Source of the DNA: Catenuloplanes atrovinosus
Lineage (GTDB): Bacteria > Actinomycetota > Actinomycetes > Mycobacteriales > Micromonosporaceae
Assembly: GCF_031458235.1 (NCBI RefSeq)
Contig: NZ_JAVDYB010000001.1
Location: 5,752,001-5,816,000, forward strand
Direction: 5' to 3'
DNA length: 64,000 nt
In this document: positions 27,401 through 35,775 of the stretch, one piece after another
Layout: each line of letters begins with the position of its first letter
Position numbering within the stretch: the first letter of the stretch is position 1
Translations under genes and position numbers: made by a program
The notes under the pieces: model-generated
Seen by the model: only the letters and a program-made list of their open reading frames with translations
The model's database searches: none
Told to the model about the DNA's origin: nothing

Positions 27401-27548
27401 CGCCCGAGATCGGCATCGCGGCCGCCCCGGCGCCCGGCCCCATGGAGATCGCGCTCTGGTCCGTACCGCCGGAGGGCTTCGCTTGTGCGCGGGCCGATCG
27501 CGAAGACGTGGTGGCCGAGGTCCTGGTGGACTTTCTCGCTACGGCCAT
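24474..27548 (-). CDS. Giant low-complexity Ala/Thr/Lys/Arg protein resembling histone H1 tails
   Basis: About 1024 residues, nearly all Ala, Thr, Ser, Gly, Lys and Arg. I see no Trp or Cys, and the only Phe residues are in three copies of an FTA(D/G)DV motif. The C-terminal 350 residues are rich in AAKKT, TAAKT and SRTAANAGRAT stretches, including a 25-residue tandem repeat. This resembles the DNA-neutralising tails of histone H1-like and Lsr2/HupS-type nucleoid proteins, so nonspecific binding to DNA or RNA is plausible but inferred. No globular DNA-binding domain is visible. The start ATG at 27548 has GGGAGGAC 6 nt upstream, which supports this strand over the long open frames on the other. 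Gene finders may split or misassign this region. Confidence 0.75.
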   Translation of the reverse strand: MAVARKSTRTSATTSSRSARAQAKPSGGTDQSAISMGPGAGAAAMPISGEAPEQAGTPMPPMDPAESGAARAAADHTAPATGLAPMPSMAEAAMISARDADDGAGTEPAAGVLEPTAPAIGRAARVPRTAARAGRSAGSSGSSGAETPAATSAAGRNISRNGDSRTGYSGSAAAGDAAAARTAVKATATARRSAETAADTAKTASAKARTAATKMRSAATKAGDAAAGLDALASRPARTSAAKPSSRTAKTAAFTADDVAAASRSANGSGRTIDPASTARPSRAKSAGAGSTTRNAGAAAAKSRSGARSSAAKAASFTAGDVETATSRRTAATARQAAAFTAGDVERAKSRAGAGKASRTTATPASAERSPAASTARNRTTAARNSANTAATGRTASTANTGATRSRKATAAGTGGATAIKSAAGRTAAGSGSTSAKTATTGTRAAGRSASAANAAGAARTVKATGRSASTANAAGTRATRTATSSGTGTRATKTAKGSGTGAVKAAGVTGAAGKAAPARSGTAKAVKSSVAGTGAAVGTAEAAKSVGRATVTAGRAGAGAAKTATGGAKAAKSAGAGRAAATAGAAGTRAASTANAGGARVSKTTKTAAAGRVGSTANAARSTTAAKAATAAGRAASAANAAGSRAAKTTAAGKATGVAKPVAAGGRSRKALAAESGSTPASRAVKVRATSGESGTRSSAARNTANAGGNAAGSGRPRASLARNTANAGGGAKGKATVPATVPGARAAGAKAATRAATVREVGARTAAARTMVAHTTPARKIAGTATAAGKTAATSRTAGNPGQATAAKTGTAAKKTAAASRTAANAGRATAAKTGTAAKKTASASRTAANAGRATAAKTGTAAKKTASASRTATMAKNTAKKTTAGKTATPAAARTTANKTTAAKAAAAKDAVAASTGNRAGAQKVTAKAAAAGRSSGTSRTPRKTAGTVVAESSHSGKATAKSTPAKAVPGSAARRSPAGRAPADKVTPGKVAAAESAAARSATRATTGRDAAKKATAARR
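24945..25167. repeat. 75-bp tandem repeat, three copies, inside the histone-like gene
   Basis: The segment beginning gtgccggtcttcgcc recurs at 24961, 25036 and 25111, exactly 75 bp apart; copies 1 and 2 are nearly identical and copy 3 diverges at its end. In protein terms it is a 25-residue unit (AGRATAAKTGTAAKKTASAS and RTAAN). Limits are approximate. Confidence 0.85.
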
Positions 27549-27646
27549 GGTCGGTCCTCCCTGGGACTCCTGTGCATGCGCCATCGCGCCCGGTACCCAC
27601 GTACCGGTGCGGTTGTGTTGCGGCACGTTCCGGATGCCGCTCCGGC

Positions 27647-27841
27647 CTAACGCTCCCCCGTCCAGCGTGCGTCCTCGGCCTCCCACGCCTCGTTGCGCTC
27701 CTGGACCTTCTCCAGGGCGTGCGAGGCGTCGTCCGCGGAGGCGAAGGGGCCGATCCGGTGTTTGGCCGGGCACAGCTCGGGCTCGGTTTCCACCCGGTTG
27801 TGCCGTATGCACCAGAAGAAGCGGCCGACACTGTCGCTCAT
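27647..27841 (-). CDS. Small conserved-looking actinobacterial protein, unknown function
   Basis: 64 residues from the ATG at 27841: starts MSDSVGRFFWCIRHNRVETE, then CPAKHRIGPFASADDASHALEKVQERNEAWEAEDARW. The FFWCxxHNRVE start and the GPF-x-S-x-x-x-A-x-x-ALE segment look like a small folded domain with two cysteines and two histidines that might bind a metal. It lies 98 nt upstream of the histone-like gene on the same strand. No function can be assigned. A longer start at 27889 is possible but less likely. Confidence 0.7.
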   Translation of the reverse strand: MSDSVGRFFWCIRHNRVETEPELCPAKHRIGPFASADDASHALEKVQERNEAWEAEDARWTGER

Positions 27842-28130
27842 GACATCACTGTGCACCGCAAAGCGGCCATGCGCTACCGATTCGCGCAAATAGCCGGTTC
27901 ACCTCCACGGTAGAGGCGGACGGGCCGTCTCGGGTCGAGTCCCGGCAACCGGCGACGAAGCCACCCCATCGGATGACAGAGTCGACAGGGGAGCCGGTAG
28001 ATCGCATGATGTGCAACCCGCTGGCCGAATCAGCATGATCTGCGACACAGTGGGGTAACGAGGCTCAACCATCCCGGCTCCGGCGCGTGTCGAGATGGTC
28101 GGGACGGCGCAACAGGGAAAGGCGGCCAGC

Positions 28131-28397
28131 ATGCTCAGTCAGGAGGACAACCGCCGGCTCAGTGAGATCGAGGAACACCTGGTCCTCACGGACCCGGCGT
28201 TCGTGGCGCGGATGCGTGCCGCGCGTGGCAACCGCCCGGGCATCGGCGCCCTGGCCGGCATCGCCGTCATGTGGGCGGTCGTGCCGATCATCGGAGTCGC
28301 CGGCGGGTTGGTGCCGGCGCTGATCGCGGGCCTGGCGTTCGTGGCCGGCACCGTGCTGGTGCTGCGCCGGCCGTTCCGCCGGGCGAAGACCGCTTGA
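28131..28397 (+). CDS. DUF3040 family membrane protein
   Basis: 88 residues. The N-terminus MLSQEDNRRLSEIEEHLVLTDPAFVARM is the DUF3040 signature, followed by two adjacent membrane helices (GIGALAGIAVMWAVVPIIGVAG and LVPALIAGLAFVAGTVLVL) and a basic tail. Such small actinobacterial membrane proteins have no established function. The ATG at 28131 is preferred because an AGGGAAAGG site lies upstream. Confidence 0.85.
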   Translation: MLSQEDNRRLSEIEEHLVLTDPAFVARMRAARGNRPGIGALAGIAVMWAVVPIIGVAGGLVPALIAGLAFVAGTVLVLRRPFRRAKTA

Positions 28398-28412
28398 GAC
28401 CCGGAAAGACCC

Positions 28413-28446
28413 ACGAGGGGGTACGGCGCGGGCCGTACCCCCTCGT
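28413..28446. terminator. Bidirectional hairpin between DUF3040 and hydrolase genes
   Basis: Arms 28413-28426 and 28433-28446 are a perfect 14-bp inverted repeat (acgagggggtacgg) with a 6-nt loop. It lies between two convergent genes, 15 nt from each stop codon. Confidence 0.85.
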
Positions 28447-28461
28447 CGTGTGCGCGTCCGG

Positions 28462-29337
<876 letters not shown>

Positions 29338-29352
29338 TCACCACGTACTCTA

Positions 29353-29368
29353 GAGAACGGACGTTCTC
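29353..29368. promoter_or_regulatory. Operator 2 for the adjacent TetR-type regulator
   Basis: GAGAACGGACGTTCTC has the same 7-bp arms as operator 1 with a different 2-bp centre. It is centred 34 bp from operator 1 and 50 bp before the regulator start, suited to control of both divergent promoters. Confidence 0.8.
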
Positions 29369-29417
29369 GATCGCCAGTGCCGATGCGGTGAGAGGCGTCA
29401 CGGACCATGGAGGGAAC

Positions 29418-29996
29418 ATGACCACGCCGACCGACGACGAGATCCGCACTCGGGTGCTGGACGCCGCGGACCGCCTCTACAACGCCCGCGGCATCCAGGC
29501 CGTGGGCATGGACGCGCTGCGGGCCGAGGCGGGCGTGCCGCTCAAGCGTATCTACCGGCTATTCCCGGCCAAGGACGCGATCGTCGAGGCGGTGCTGGAC
29601 CGCCGCCACCGGCTGTGGAACTCGCTGGTCGAGGAGGCGGTGGCGAGCACGCCGGCGCCGCGCGACCGGCTGCTGGCGATCTACGACATGCTGGCCCGCT
29701 GGTTCGACGAGGACGACTTCCGCGGCTGCGTCTTCATCAACACCTTCGGCGAGCTGGGTACGGCCTCGCCGCGGGTGGCGGAGATCGTCCGCGCGCACAA
29801 GGCGGAGTTCCAGGCGCGCGTGGCCCGGCTCTGCGCGGAGGCCGGCGCGCCGGAGTGGCTGGCGCCGCAGCTCGCCATCCTGGCGGAGGGCGCGCAGACC
29901 ACGGCCGCGATCGCCGGCACCAACGCGGCGGCCGGGCACGCCCGCGCCGCCGCGGAGATCCTGATCGGCACCGCCCTGAGTGAGGAGCGCACGTGA
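29418..29996 (+). CDS. TetR-family transcriptional regulator
   Basis: 192 residues. N-terminal helix-turn-helix: VLDAADRLYNARGIQAVGMDALRAEAGVPLKRIYRLFPAKDAIVEAVL. The C-terminal ligand domain (FRGCVFINTFGELG) is of the type seen in regulators of hydrolase and oxidoreductase genes. It probably represses itself and the divergent alpha/beta hydrolase through the paired GAGAACG-N2-CGTTCTC operators. Its TGA overlaps the GTG of the DUF2071 gene (GTGA), so that gene would be co-controlled. Confidence 0.92.
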   Translation: MTTPTDDEIRTRVLDAADRLYNARGIQAVGMDALRAEAGVPLKRIYRLFPAKDAIVEAVLDRRHRLWNSLVEEAVASTPAPRDRLLAIYDMLARWFDEDDFRGCVFINTFGELGTASPRVAEIVRAHKAEFQARVARLCAEAGAPEWLAPQLAILAEGAQTTAAIAGTNAAAGHARAAAEILIGTALSEERT

Positions 29997-30769
29997 CGCC
30001 CGAGGAGATCACCTACACCAGCCCGCGCGCGGTACGGCATTCGATCCTGGTGCAGCGCTGGCACGACCTGTCGTTCCTGCACTGGCCGGTGGATCCGGAC
30101 GAGGTCCGCCCGTTCCTGCCGCCGGGCACCGAGCCGGACACGTTCGACGGCGTCGCGTACGTCGGGCTGATCGGCTTCATGATGGTCGGGCTCGGCCCGC
30201 TGAGCGGCCCCGGCCTGCCCTACCTCGGCACGTTCTGCGAGACGAACGTGCGGCTCTACTCGGTGGACGGGCACGGCCGCCGCGCCGTGGTGTTCCGCTC
30301 GCTGGACGCGGCGCGGCTGCTGCCGGTGCTGGTCGCTCGGTCGGTGTTCCGGCTGCCGTACAAGTGGTCGCGGATGTCGCTGCGCCGCGACGGCGACGTG
30401 TTCACCTACACCAACCACCGCCGCTGGCCCGGCCCCGGCCGCCCGCGCAGCCGGATGGTGGTGCGGGCCGGGGCGCCGATCGCGGAGCCGACGCCGCTGG
30501 AGCACTTCCTCACCGCGCGCTGGGGCCTGCACGTGGACGCGTTCGGCCGCGGCGTGCACCTGCCCAACGTGCACCCGCGATGGCCGCTGCACCGCGCCGA
30601 GCTGCTCGACCTCGACGACGAGCTGGTCGCGGCCGCGGGCTTCCCGTCGGTCTCCGGCCCGCCGGCCAGCGTGCTGTACTCCCCCGGCGTGCCGGTGCGT
30701 TTCGGAACTCCGAACAGGGTGCCCGGGGGGACGTCGAACGGTGTCGACAGGACTCCGCGGGGTAACTAG
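29993..30769 (+). CDS. DUF2071 (YqjF-like) protein
   Basis: 258 residues, starting at a GTG that overlaps the regulator stop codon. The N-terminal RHSILVQRWHDLSFLHWPVDPDEVRPFLPPGTEPDTFDGVAYVGLIGF and the later FCETNVRLYS...VVFRSLDAARLLPVLVARSVFRLPY are hallmarks of the YqjF/DUF2071 family, whose beta-barrel fold resembles acetoacetate decarboxylase. No membrane helix. Function unknown; expression is probably governed by the coupled TetR protein. The last 30 residues are less conserved-looking. Confidence 0.85.
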   Translation: MTPEEITYTSPRAVRHSILVQRWHDLSFLHWPVDPDEVRPFLPPGTEPDTFDGVAYVGLIGFMMVGLGPLSGPGLPYLGTFCETNVRLYSVDGHGRRAVVFRSLDAARLLPVLVARSVFRLPYKWSRMSLRRDGDVFTYTNHRRWPGPGRPRSRMVVRAGAPIAEPTPLEHFLTARWGLHVDAFGRGVHLPNVHPRWPLHRAELLDLDDELVAAAGFPSVSGPPASVLYSPGVPVRFGTPNRVPGGTSNGVDRTPRGN

Positions 30770-30779
30770 TCTGCTCCCC

Positions 30780-31538
30780 ATGACTCCTTACACGTTCGAC
30801 GGCGCGGCCTGGCAGGAGAGTTGGGACCGGCAGCAAGAGGCCTACCTCCCGGACCGTGAGGAGCGGTTCGCCGCGATGCTGGACGCGGTGGAGGCGGTCA
30901 CCGAGTGGCCGGCGCCGCGCATCCTCGATCTGGCCGGCGGCACCGGCTCCATCTCGCTGCGCGCCCAGCGCCGCTTCCCCCAGGCGAACACCACGCTGCT
31001 CGACCTGGACCCGGTGACGCTCACCATCGCGCGCGCCACGCTGGACGAGCGGTCCACGGTGGTCTCGGCGAACCTGAACACGCCGGAGTGGACCGCCGCG
31101 CTGCCGCACCGCGACTACGACGCCGTGCTGGTCGCCACCGCGCTGCACTGGCTGACGCCGGAGCGGCTGGCCACGCTCTACACGGAGATCCGTACCGTGC
31201 TGCGCCAGGGCGGGCTGCTGGTCAACGCGGACCACATGCCGGACGACGGCCTGCCCGACCTGTCCAAGCGGCTCGGCGACCGGGCGCGGAACCGCCGCGA
31301 GGCCCGGTACGCGGCCGGCGCCGTGCTCTCCTGGGACGCCTGGTGGGAGCACGCGAAGTCGGACCCGACGCTCGGGCCGCTGGTCGCCCAGCGCGCCGAG
31401 CTGTTCGCGGCCGACCACGCCCAGGAGTGGCTGCCGCCGGCGTCCTGGCACGTCCGGGCGCTGCGCGACGCCGGCTTCACCGAGGTCGGCCTGATCTGGC
31501 GGGGCGCCCAGGACGCGGCGGTCGCCGCGGTCCGGTAA
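30780..31538 (+). CDS. SAM-dependent methyltransferase, class I
   Basis: 252 residues. The SAM-binding glycine motif ILDLAGGTGSISLRAQRRFP, the acidic residue after strand 2 (TLLDLDPVTL) and motif IV (YDAVLVATALHWLTPERLATLYTEI) are clear. The acceptor substrate cannot be predicted. The ATG at 30780 has no obvious ribosome site: the sequence before it (ggtaactagtctgctcccc) looks more like a promoter close to a leaderless start, and the codons upstream overlap the DUF2071 gene. Confidence 0.87.
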   Translation: MTPYTFDGAAWQESWDRQQEAYLPDREERFAAMLDAVEAVTEWPAPRILDLAGGTGSISLRAQRRFPQANTTLLDLDPVTLTIARATLDERSTVVSANLNTPEWTAALPHRDYDAVLVATALHWLTPERLATLYTEIRTVLRQGGLLVNADHMPDDGLPDLSKRLGDRARNRREARYAAGAVLSWDAWWEHAKSDPTLGPLVAQRAELFAADHAQEWLPPASWHVRALRDAGFTEVGLIWRGAQDAAVAAVR

Positions 31539-31565
31539 CGCGACGGCCCGCCTAAGATCAACCTC

Positions 31566-32354
31566 ATGTCCGCGATCGACACGCTGCTCCCGGCCGCCCA
31601 CGAGGCCGTCGACCTGGCCCGCGACCTGATGCGCACGATGCTGCCCGGCGTGCTCACCGCGAAGGGCGACCGGGACATGGCGTCCGAGGTCGATCTCGCC
31701 ATCGAGCAGCGGGTCCGCGCGTTCCTGGCCGAGCGCACCCCCGGCGTCGGCTTCCTCGGCGAGGAGGAGGGTGCGCGCGGCGCCCGGGGCGGGTTGACCT
31801 GGTCGCTGGACCCGGTCGACGGCACGGTCAACTTCGTGCACGGCTCGCCGATCTGCGCGGTGTCGCTGGGCCTGATCGAGGACGACCGGTCCGTGCTCGG
31901 CGTGATCGACCTGCCGTTCCTCGGCAACCGCTACTGGGCCTCGCCGGCCGGCGGCGCGTTCTGCGACGGCGCGCCGATCCGGGCCAGCGGGGTGTCCGAG
32001 CTGCCCGAGGCGCTGGTGGCGGTCGGTGACTTCGCGGTCGGCGAGGACGCGGACGCCAAGAACCGCGAGCGCTTCGCGATCCTGGAGGCGCTGGTGCCGC
32101 GCATCCAGCGAGTCCGCATGCTGGGCAGCGCCGCCACCGACCTGGCCTGGCTCGCCGCCGGGCGGCTGGACGCGCTGGTCATGCTCTCCAACAAGCCGTG
32201 GGACACCTCCGCCGGGACCGCGATCGCGTACGCGGCCGGCGCGCGCGTCGTCGACCGGGACGGCAGCGACCACACGTTCCGCTCGTCAGCGACGATCGCC
32301 TGCGCCCCCGGCCTGGCCGACGAGCTCCTCCCGCTGCTGGCCGGCGTGCTCTGA
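31566..32354 (+). CDS. Inositol monophosphatase-family phosphatase
   Basis: 262 residues with the Mg-dependent phosphatase signatures: LGEEEG, LDPVDGTVNFVHG (metal-binding Asp residues) and WDTSAGTAIAYAAGARV near the C-terminus. It will hydrolyse a phosphomonoester such as inositol 1-phosphate, histidinol phosphate or a related sugar phosphate; the family is not resolvable by motif alone. It follows the methyltransferase gene by 27 nt on the same strand. Its 3' end overlaps the convergent DUF2306 gene by 69 bp. Confidence 0.9.
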   Translation: MSAIDTLLPAAHEAVDLARDLMRTMLPGVLTAKGDRDMASEVDLAIEQRVRAFLAERTPGVGFLGEEEGARGARGGLTWSLDPVDGTVNFVHGSPICAVSLGLIEDDRSVLGVIDLPFLGNRYWASPAGGAFCDGAPIRASGVSELPEALVAVGDFAVGEDADAKNRERFAILEALVPRIQRVRMLGSAATDLAWLAAGRLDALVMLSNKPWDTSAGTAIAYAAGARVVDRDGSDHTFRSSATIACAPGLADELLPLLAGVL

Positions 32355-33020
32355 GCGTCCGCGGCGGCGGGCCAGCGGCGCCAGCGTGCGCTGGATGATG
32401 AAGTACTCCGCGATCACCGCGTTGCCGAACAGCGACGCCCACGCGCTGGCGATGTAGACCTGCTGGTACTCCAGCGCCGGCCACACCTCCATCAGCTGGA
32501 GCCCGGCCAATTGGTAGAGCCGCAGCGTCACGGCGGCGAACGTGAGCGCGTAGTTGCGGATCATCCAGATCCGGTGCAGTCGCACCTCGCCGCGCCGGAT
32601 CGTGCGGTACGCCATCGCGCCCGTGTACAGCCACGCCGCGATCAGCAGGTAGAACGCGACCTGCAGCGAGAACCCGCTCTCGGTGACCGCGGACGAGTAG
32701 GCGGCGGCCGCCGCCGCGATCACGACGGAGATCAGGTACACCCGGCCGGCGATCCGGTGCGCCCGCGGCCAGCGCAGCCGCAGCCGCGTCACGAACTGGA
32801 ACGGCCCGATCGCCAGCGCCAGCCCGGCCGGCACCGCGTGGATCACCAGGCTGACGTAGTAGCCCGGGATCGCCCGGTTCAGCCCCGGCACGGTCGTGCC
32901 GCCGACCAGGTAGGGCGGCACGAACACCGCCGTGATGCCGAGCGCCGACACGGTGAGCAGGCCCCAGAGGACCCACCACCAGCGCCGGCGGACGTCCCGT
33001 GACATGGCTGCAGCGGACAC
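32286..33020 (-). CDS. DUF2306 membrane protein
   Basis: 244 residues with seven or so hydrophobic helices. HAVPAGLALAIGPFQFVTRLRLRWPRAHRIAGRVYLISV and LHRIWMIRNYALTFAAVTLRLYQ are the two His-containing segments typical of DUF2306, a heme-type or redox-like membrane family without proven function. GTG at 33020 has GAGAGG at good spacing. The last roughly 25 residues are polar and lie over the convergent phosphatase gene, so an earlier functional end cannot be excluded. It is downstream of the LuxR regulator gene on the same strand. Confidence 0.82.
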   Translation of the reverse strand: MSAAAMSRDVRRRWWWVLWGLLTVSALGITAVFVPPYLVGGTTVPGLNRAIPGYYVSLVIHAVPAGLALAIGPFQFVTRLRLRWPRAHRIAGRVYLISVVIAAAAAAYSSAVTESGFSLQVAFYLLIAAWLYTGAMAYRTIRRGEVRLHRIWMIRNYALTFAAVTLRLYQLAGLQLMEVWPALEYQQVYIASAWASLFGNAVIAEYFIIQRTLAPLARRRGRSEHAGQQREELVGQAGGAGDRR

Positions 33021-33114
33021 GCGTGCACCTCTCGATCTTCCCGATGGATCATCGGGTCGATCCTGCGGTGCTCACGGGGCGGTACGCGTCGGCAAGCGCT
33101 GCCTAACCCGGTGC

Positions 33115-35766
33115 CTACAGCCTCCCGGCAAGCTGCGCGCGGGACGTGATGCCGAGCTTGCGGAAGATGTTGCGCAGGTGCGCGTCGACCGTGCGCTTGC
33201 TGATGAACAGCTGACCCGCGACCTCCTTCGAGGTGGCGCCGGCCGACACCAGCCGCGCGACCGCGATCTCCTGCATGGTCAGGGTCTCGTGCGCCGGCGC
33301 GGACGGCCGGTCCGCGACCCGCTCCCCGGCGGCGCGCAGCTGCGCGGCGGCCCGGGCGGCGAAGGCGTCGGCCCCGGCCGCGGCCAGCGTCTCGTGCGCG
33401 GCGCGCAGCTGCGCCACCGCGTCCCCGCGCCGGCCGGCCTCCCGCAGCCACTCGCCGTAGAGCAGGTGGGCGCGCCCCCGGTACGGCACCAGCGGGCTCT
33501 CCGCCAGCCGCTCCACCGCCTCCCGGAAGTGCTCCTCCTCGCCGGTCACCAGCCCGCGGACGTAGGCGACGACGCCCGCGACCGGCCCGCCGCCGGCCGC
33601 CCGGGTGTGCTCGGCCAGCGCGTCCAGCGCCTGGGCGGCGAGGCCCGGCTCGTCGCCGCGGACCGCGGCCTCGACCAGCTCGGGCAGCACCGCGCCGGTG
33701 AGGAACAGCGCGCCGGGCGCGGTGGCCCGCCGGGCGGCGGCGAGCGCGGCCGGGTGGTCGCCGAGCCCGTTGTGCAGCAGCGCCGTGGCCCAGTGCAGGT
33801 TCGTGACGTACGCGGAGCCCTCGGCCGCCGCCCCGGCCAGCGCGCTCACCTCGCCGGCGCGGCCTCGGTGCGCGGCGAGCAGCAGCCGGTGGTACAGCAC
33901 CGGGGAGCCGCCGGCGTCCGGGATCGCCTCCTCCTCCGCGGCCGCGGCGAGCGCCTGCCCGATGTCGCCGGTGAGCGTGGCGTTGTGGGCGCGCTGCGCG
34001 AGCCCGAGCCGGAGCATCGACGGCGAGCCGGACTCGCGGCCGGCGCGCACCAGCCACGCGGCGATCGTGTCCAGCGTGTCCAGGTCGAACAGCTCACTGG
34101 CGATCATGATGGCCAGCGCGGGACGGTGCGTCCACAGCGGGCGGCCGGCGTCGTGCAGGACGTCGTGCAGCACCGGGGCGGCGGCGCGGTGACCCTTGGC
34201 GGCCAGCAGGATCAGCGCGTCCAGCACGTCCGGCGTGCTCGGCGGCGGGGCCTCGGTCCGTACCGTGGCCATGATCTCCTCGACGACGCCACCGGCGCGC
34301 CCGACCAGCAGGCCCATCTCGACCGCGTCCAGGAAGCACTCGCGTGCCGCGTCCGGGTCGCGGGCGGACAGCCGCCGCGCCGCGCGCACCATCAGCGCCG
34401 GGCCGGAGTCGTCGCCGGGGCGGGTGAACGCGAGCCGGCCGTGCAGCATCTCCACGCGGGCCCGCTGCGTCTCGTCCAGCACCGCGGGGTCGACGCTGGT
34501 GAGCAGTTCCGCCGCGGTACGGAGGCCACCCGCGTCCAGGTGCGCGCGGGCCGCGTCCAGCGTGCGCTCGATCCGCCGGCCGGGGTCCAGGGACAGCGCG
34601 GCGGCGCGTTCGAGGAACGCGGCAGCGGCCGCGACCCCGCCGCGGGCCCGGGCGCGGACGGCACCGCGCTCCAACTCGGCCGCGACGTCGTCGTCCGGCG
34701 CGCCACCGGCCAGCGCACGGTGCCAGGCGCGCCGGTCCGGCGCCGTGACCGGGTCGGTCACCTCGGCCAGCGCGCCGTGCGCCGCGTGCAGCGTCTCCGG
34801 GTCCGCAGCCCGGTAGACCGCGGACCGCGCCAGCGGATGGCAGAAGCGCACGCGCGCGCCGAACTCGGCCAGCCCGGTGCCGGCCGCGTCCGGAGCCGCG
34901 GCGGAGACGTCCAGGCCGAGCGCGCCGGCCGCGGCCCAGAGCAGGGCCGGGTCGCCGGTCGGGTCCGCGCCGGCCAGGACGAGCAGCATGCGGGCGTCCG
35001 CGGACAGGCCGGTCAGCCGCGCGGCGAACTCGCGCTCCACCCGGGAGGGCGCCGAGGCGGCGCCGGGCGGCGCGAAGCCGCCGGCCCGGGGCAGGTGCAG
35101 CAGCGCCAGCGGGTTGCCGCGAGCCTCCGCGACCAGCCGGTCCCGGACGCGCTCGTCCAGCGGGAACGGGCTGCGCTCGGCCAGCAGGCCGCGGGCGTGC
35201 TCGTCGCTGAGCCCGCCGACGGTCAGCTCCGGCAACTCGTCCAGCTCGCCCGGCGCGGCGGACGGCCGCGCCGCGAACAGCACGACGACCGGGTCCGCGC
35301 CGAGCCGCCGGGCCAGGAACAGCATCGCCCGCGACGACGCCGCGTCCAGCCACTGGGCGTCGTCGACCCGGCACAGCAGCGGCCGCTCGCGGGCCGCCGC
35401 CGTCACCAGGTCCAGGATCGCCAGCCCGACGCGCAGCGCGTCCGGCTGGCCCGCGACCAGCCCGAACGCGACCTCCAGCGCCTCGCGGTGCCGCGCGGGC
35501 AGCTCGCCGAGGTGGCCCAGGATCGGCCGGCAGAGCTGGTGGAGCGCGGCGAACGGCAGCTCCTGCTCGAACTCGGACCCGGACGCGCGCAGCACGCCGA
35601 AGCCGTCCGCGATCTCCTCCGCGCGGTCCAGCAGCGCGGTCTTGCCGATGCCGGCCTCGCCGCGCAGCACCAGCGTGCCGCCCCGGCCCGCGCGGGCGCC
35701 GGTGATCAGCTCACCGACGCTCCGCAGCTCCTCTGATCTGCCGATGAGCAGACCCGATATCCGCAT
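33115..35766 (-). CDS. LAL-type LuxR-family regulator with ATPase domain
   Basis: 883 residues. The N-terminal AAA/NACHT-like ATPase begins SGLLIGRSEELRSVGELI with Walker A LRGEAGIGKTALL near residue 40 and Walker B-like PLLCRVDDAQWLD. A long helical-repeat middle region follows, and a C-terminal LuxR-type helix-turn-helix ends the protein (LTMQEIAVARLVSAGATSKEVAGQLFISKRTVDAHLRNIFRKLGI). LAL proteins are large ATP-dependent activators, often of metabolite or sugar pathways. No obvious target cluster is adjacent; PI-PLC on the same strand lies just upstream. Confidence 0.92.
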   Translation of the reverse strand: MRISGLLIGRSEELRSVGELITGARAGRGGTLVLRGEAGIGKTALLDRAEEIADGFGVLRASGSEFEQELPFAALHQLCRPILGHLGELPARHREALEVAFGLVAGQPDALRVGLAILDLVTAAARERPLLCRVDDAQWLDAASSRAMLFLARRLGADPVVVLFAARPSAAPGELDELPELTVGGLSDEHARGLLAERSPFPLDERVRDRLVAEARGNPLALLHLPRAGGFAPPGAASAPSRVEREFAARLTGLSADARMLLVLAGADPTGDPALLWAAAGALGLDVSAAAPDAAGTGLAEFGARVRFCHPLARSAVYRAADPETLHAAHGALAEVTDPVTAPDRRAWHRALAGGAPDDDVAAELERGAVRARARGGVAAAAAFLERAAALSLDPGRRIERTLDAARAHLDAGGLRTAAELLTSVDPAVLDETQRARVEMLHGRLAFTRPGDDSGPALMVRAARRLSARDPDAARECFLDAVEMGLLVGRAGGVVEEIMATVRTEAPPPSTPDVLDALILLAAKGHRAAAPVLHDVLHDAGRPLWTHRPALAIMIASELFDLDTLDTIAAWLVRAGRESGSPSMLRLGLAQRAHNATLTGDIGQALAAAAEEEAIPDAGGSPVLYHRLLLAAHRGRAGEVSALAGAAAEGSAYVTNLHWATALLHNGLGDHPAALAAARRATAPGALFLTGAVLPELVEAAVRGDEPGLAAQALDALAEHTRAAGGGPVAGVVAYVRGLVTGEEEHFREAVERLAESPLVPYRGRAHLLYGEWLREAGRRGDAVAQLRAAHETLAAAGADAFAARAAAQLRAAGERVADRPSAPAHETLTMQEIAVARLVSAGATSKEVAGQLFISKRTVDAHLRNIFRKLGITSRAQLAGRL

Positions 35767-35775
35767 GCCCCGACG

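Noticed and set aside
30741-30780. -35/-10 promoter before the methyltransferase gene
   Set aside because: A GTCGACA and a TAACTAG can be seen, but their spacing (about 13-14 bp) is too short for a reliable call.
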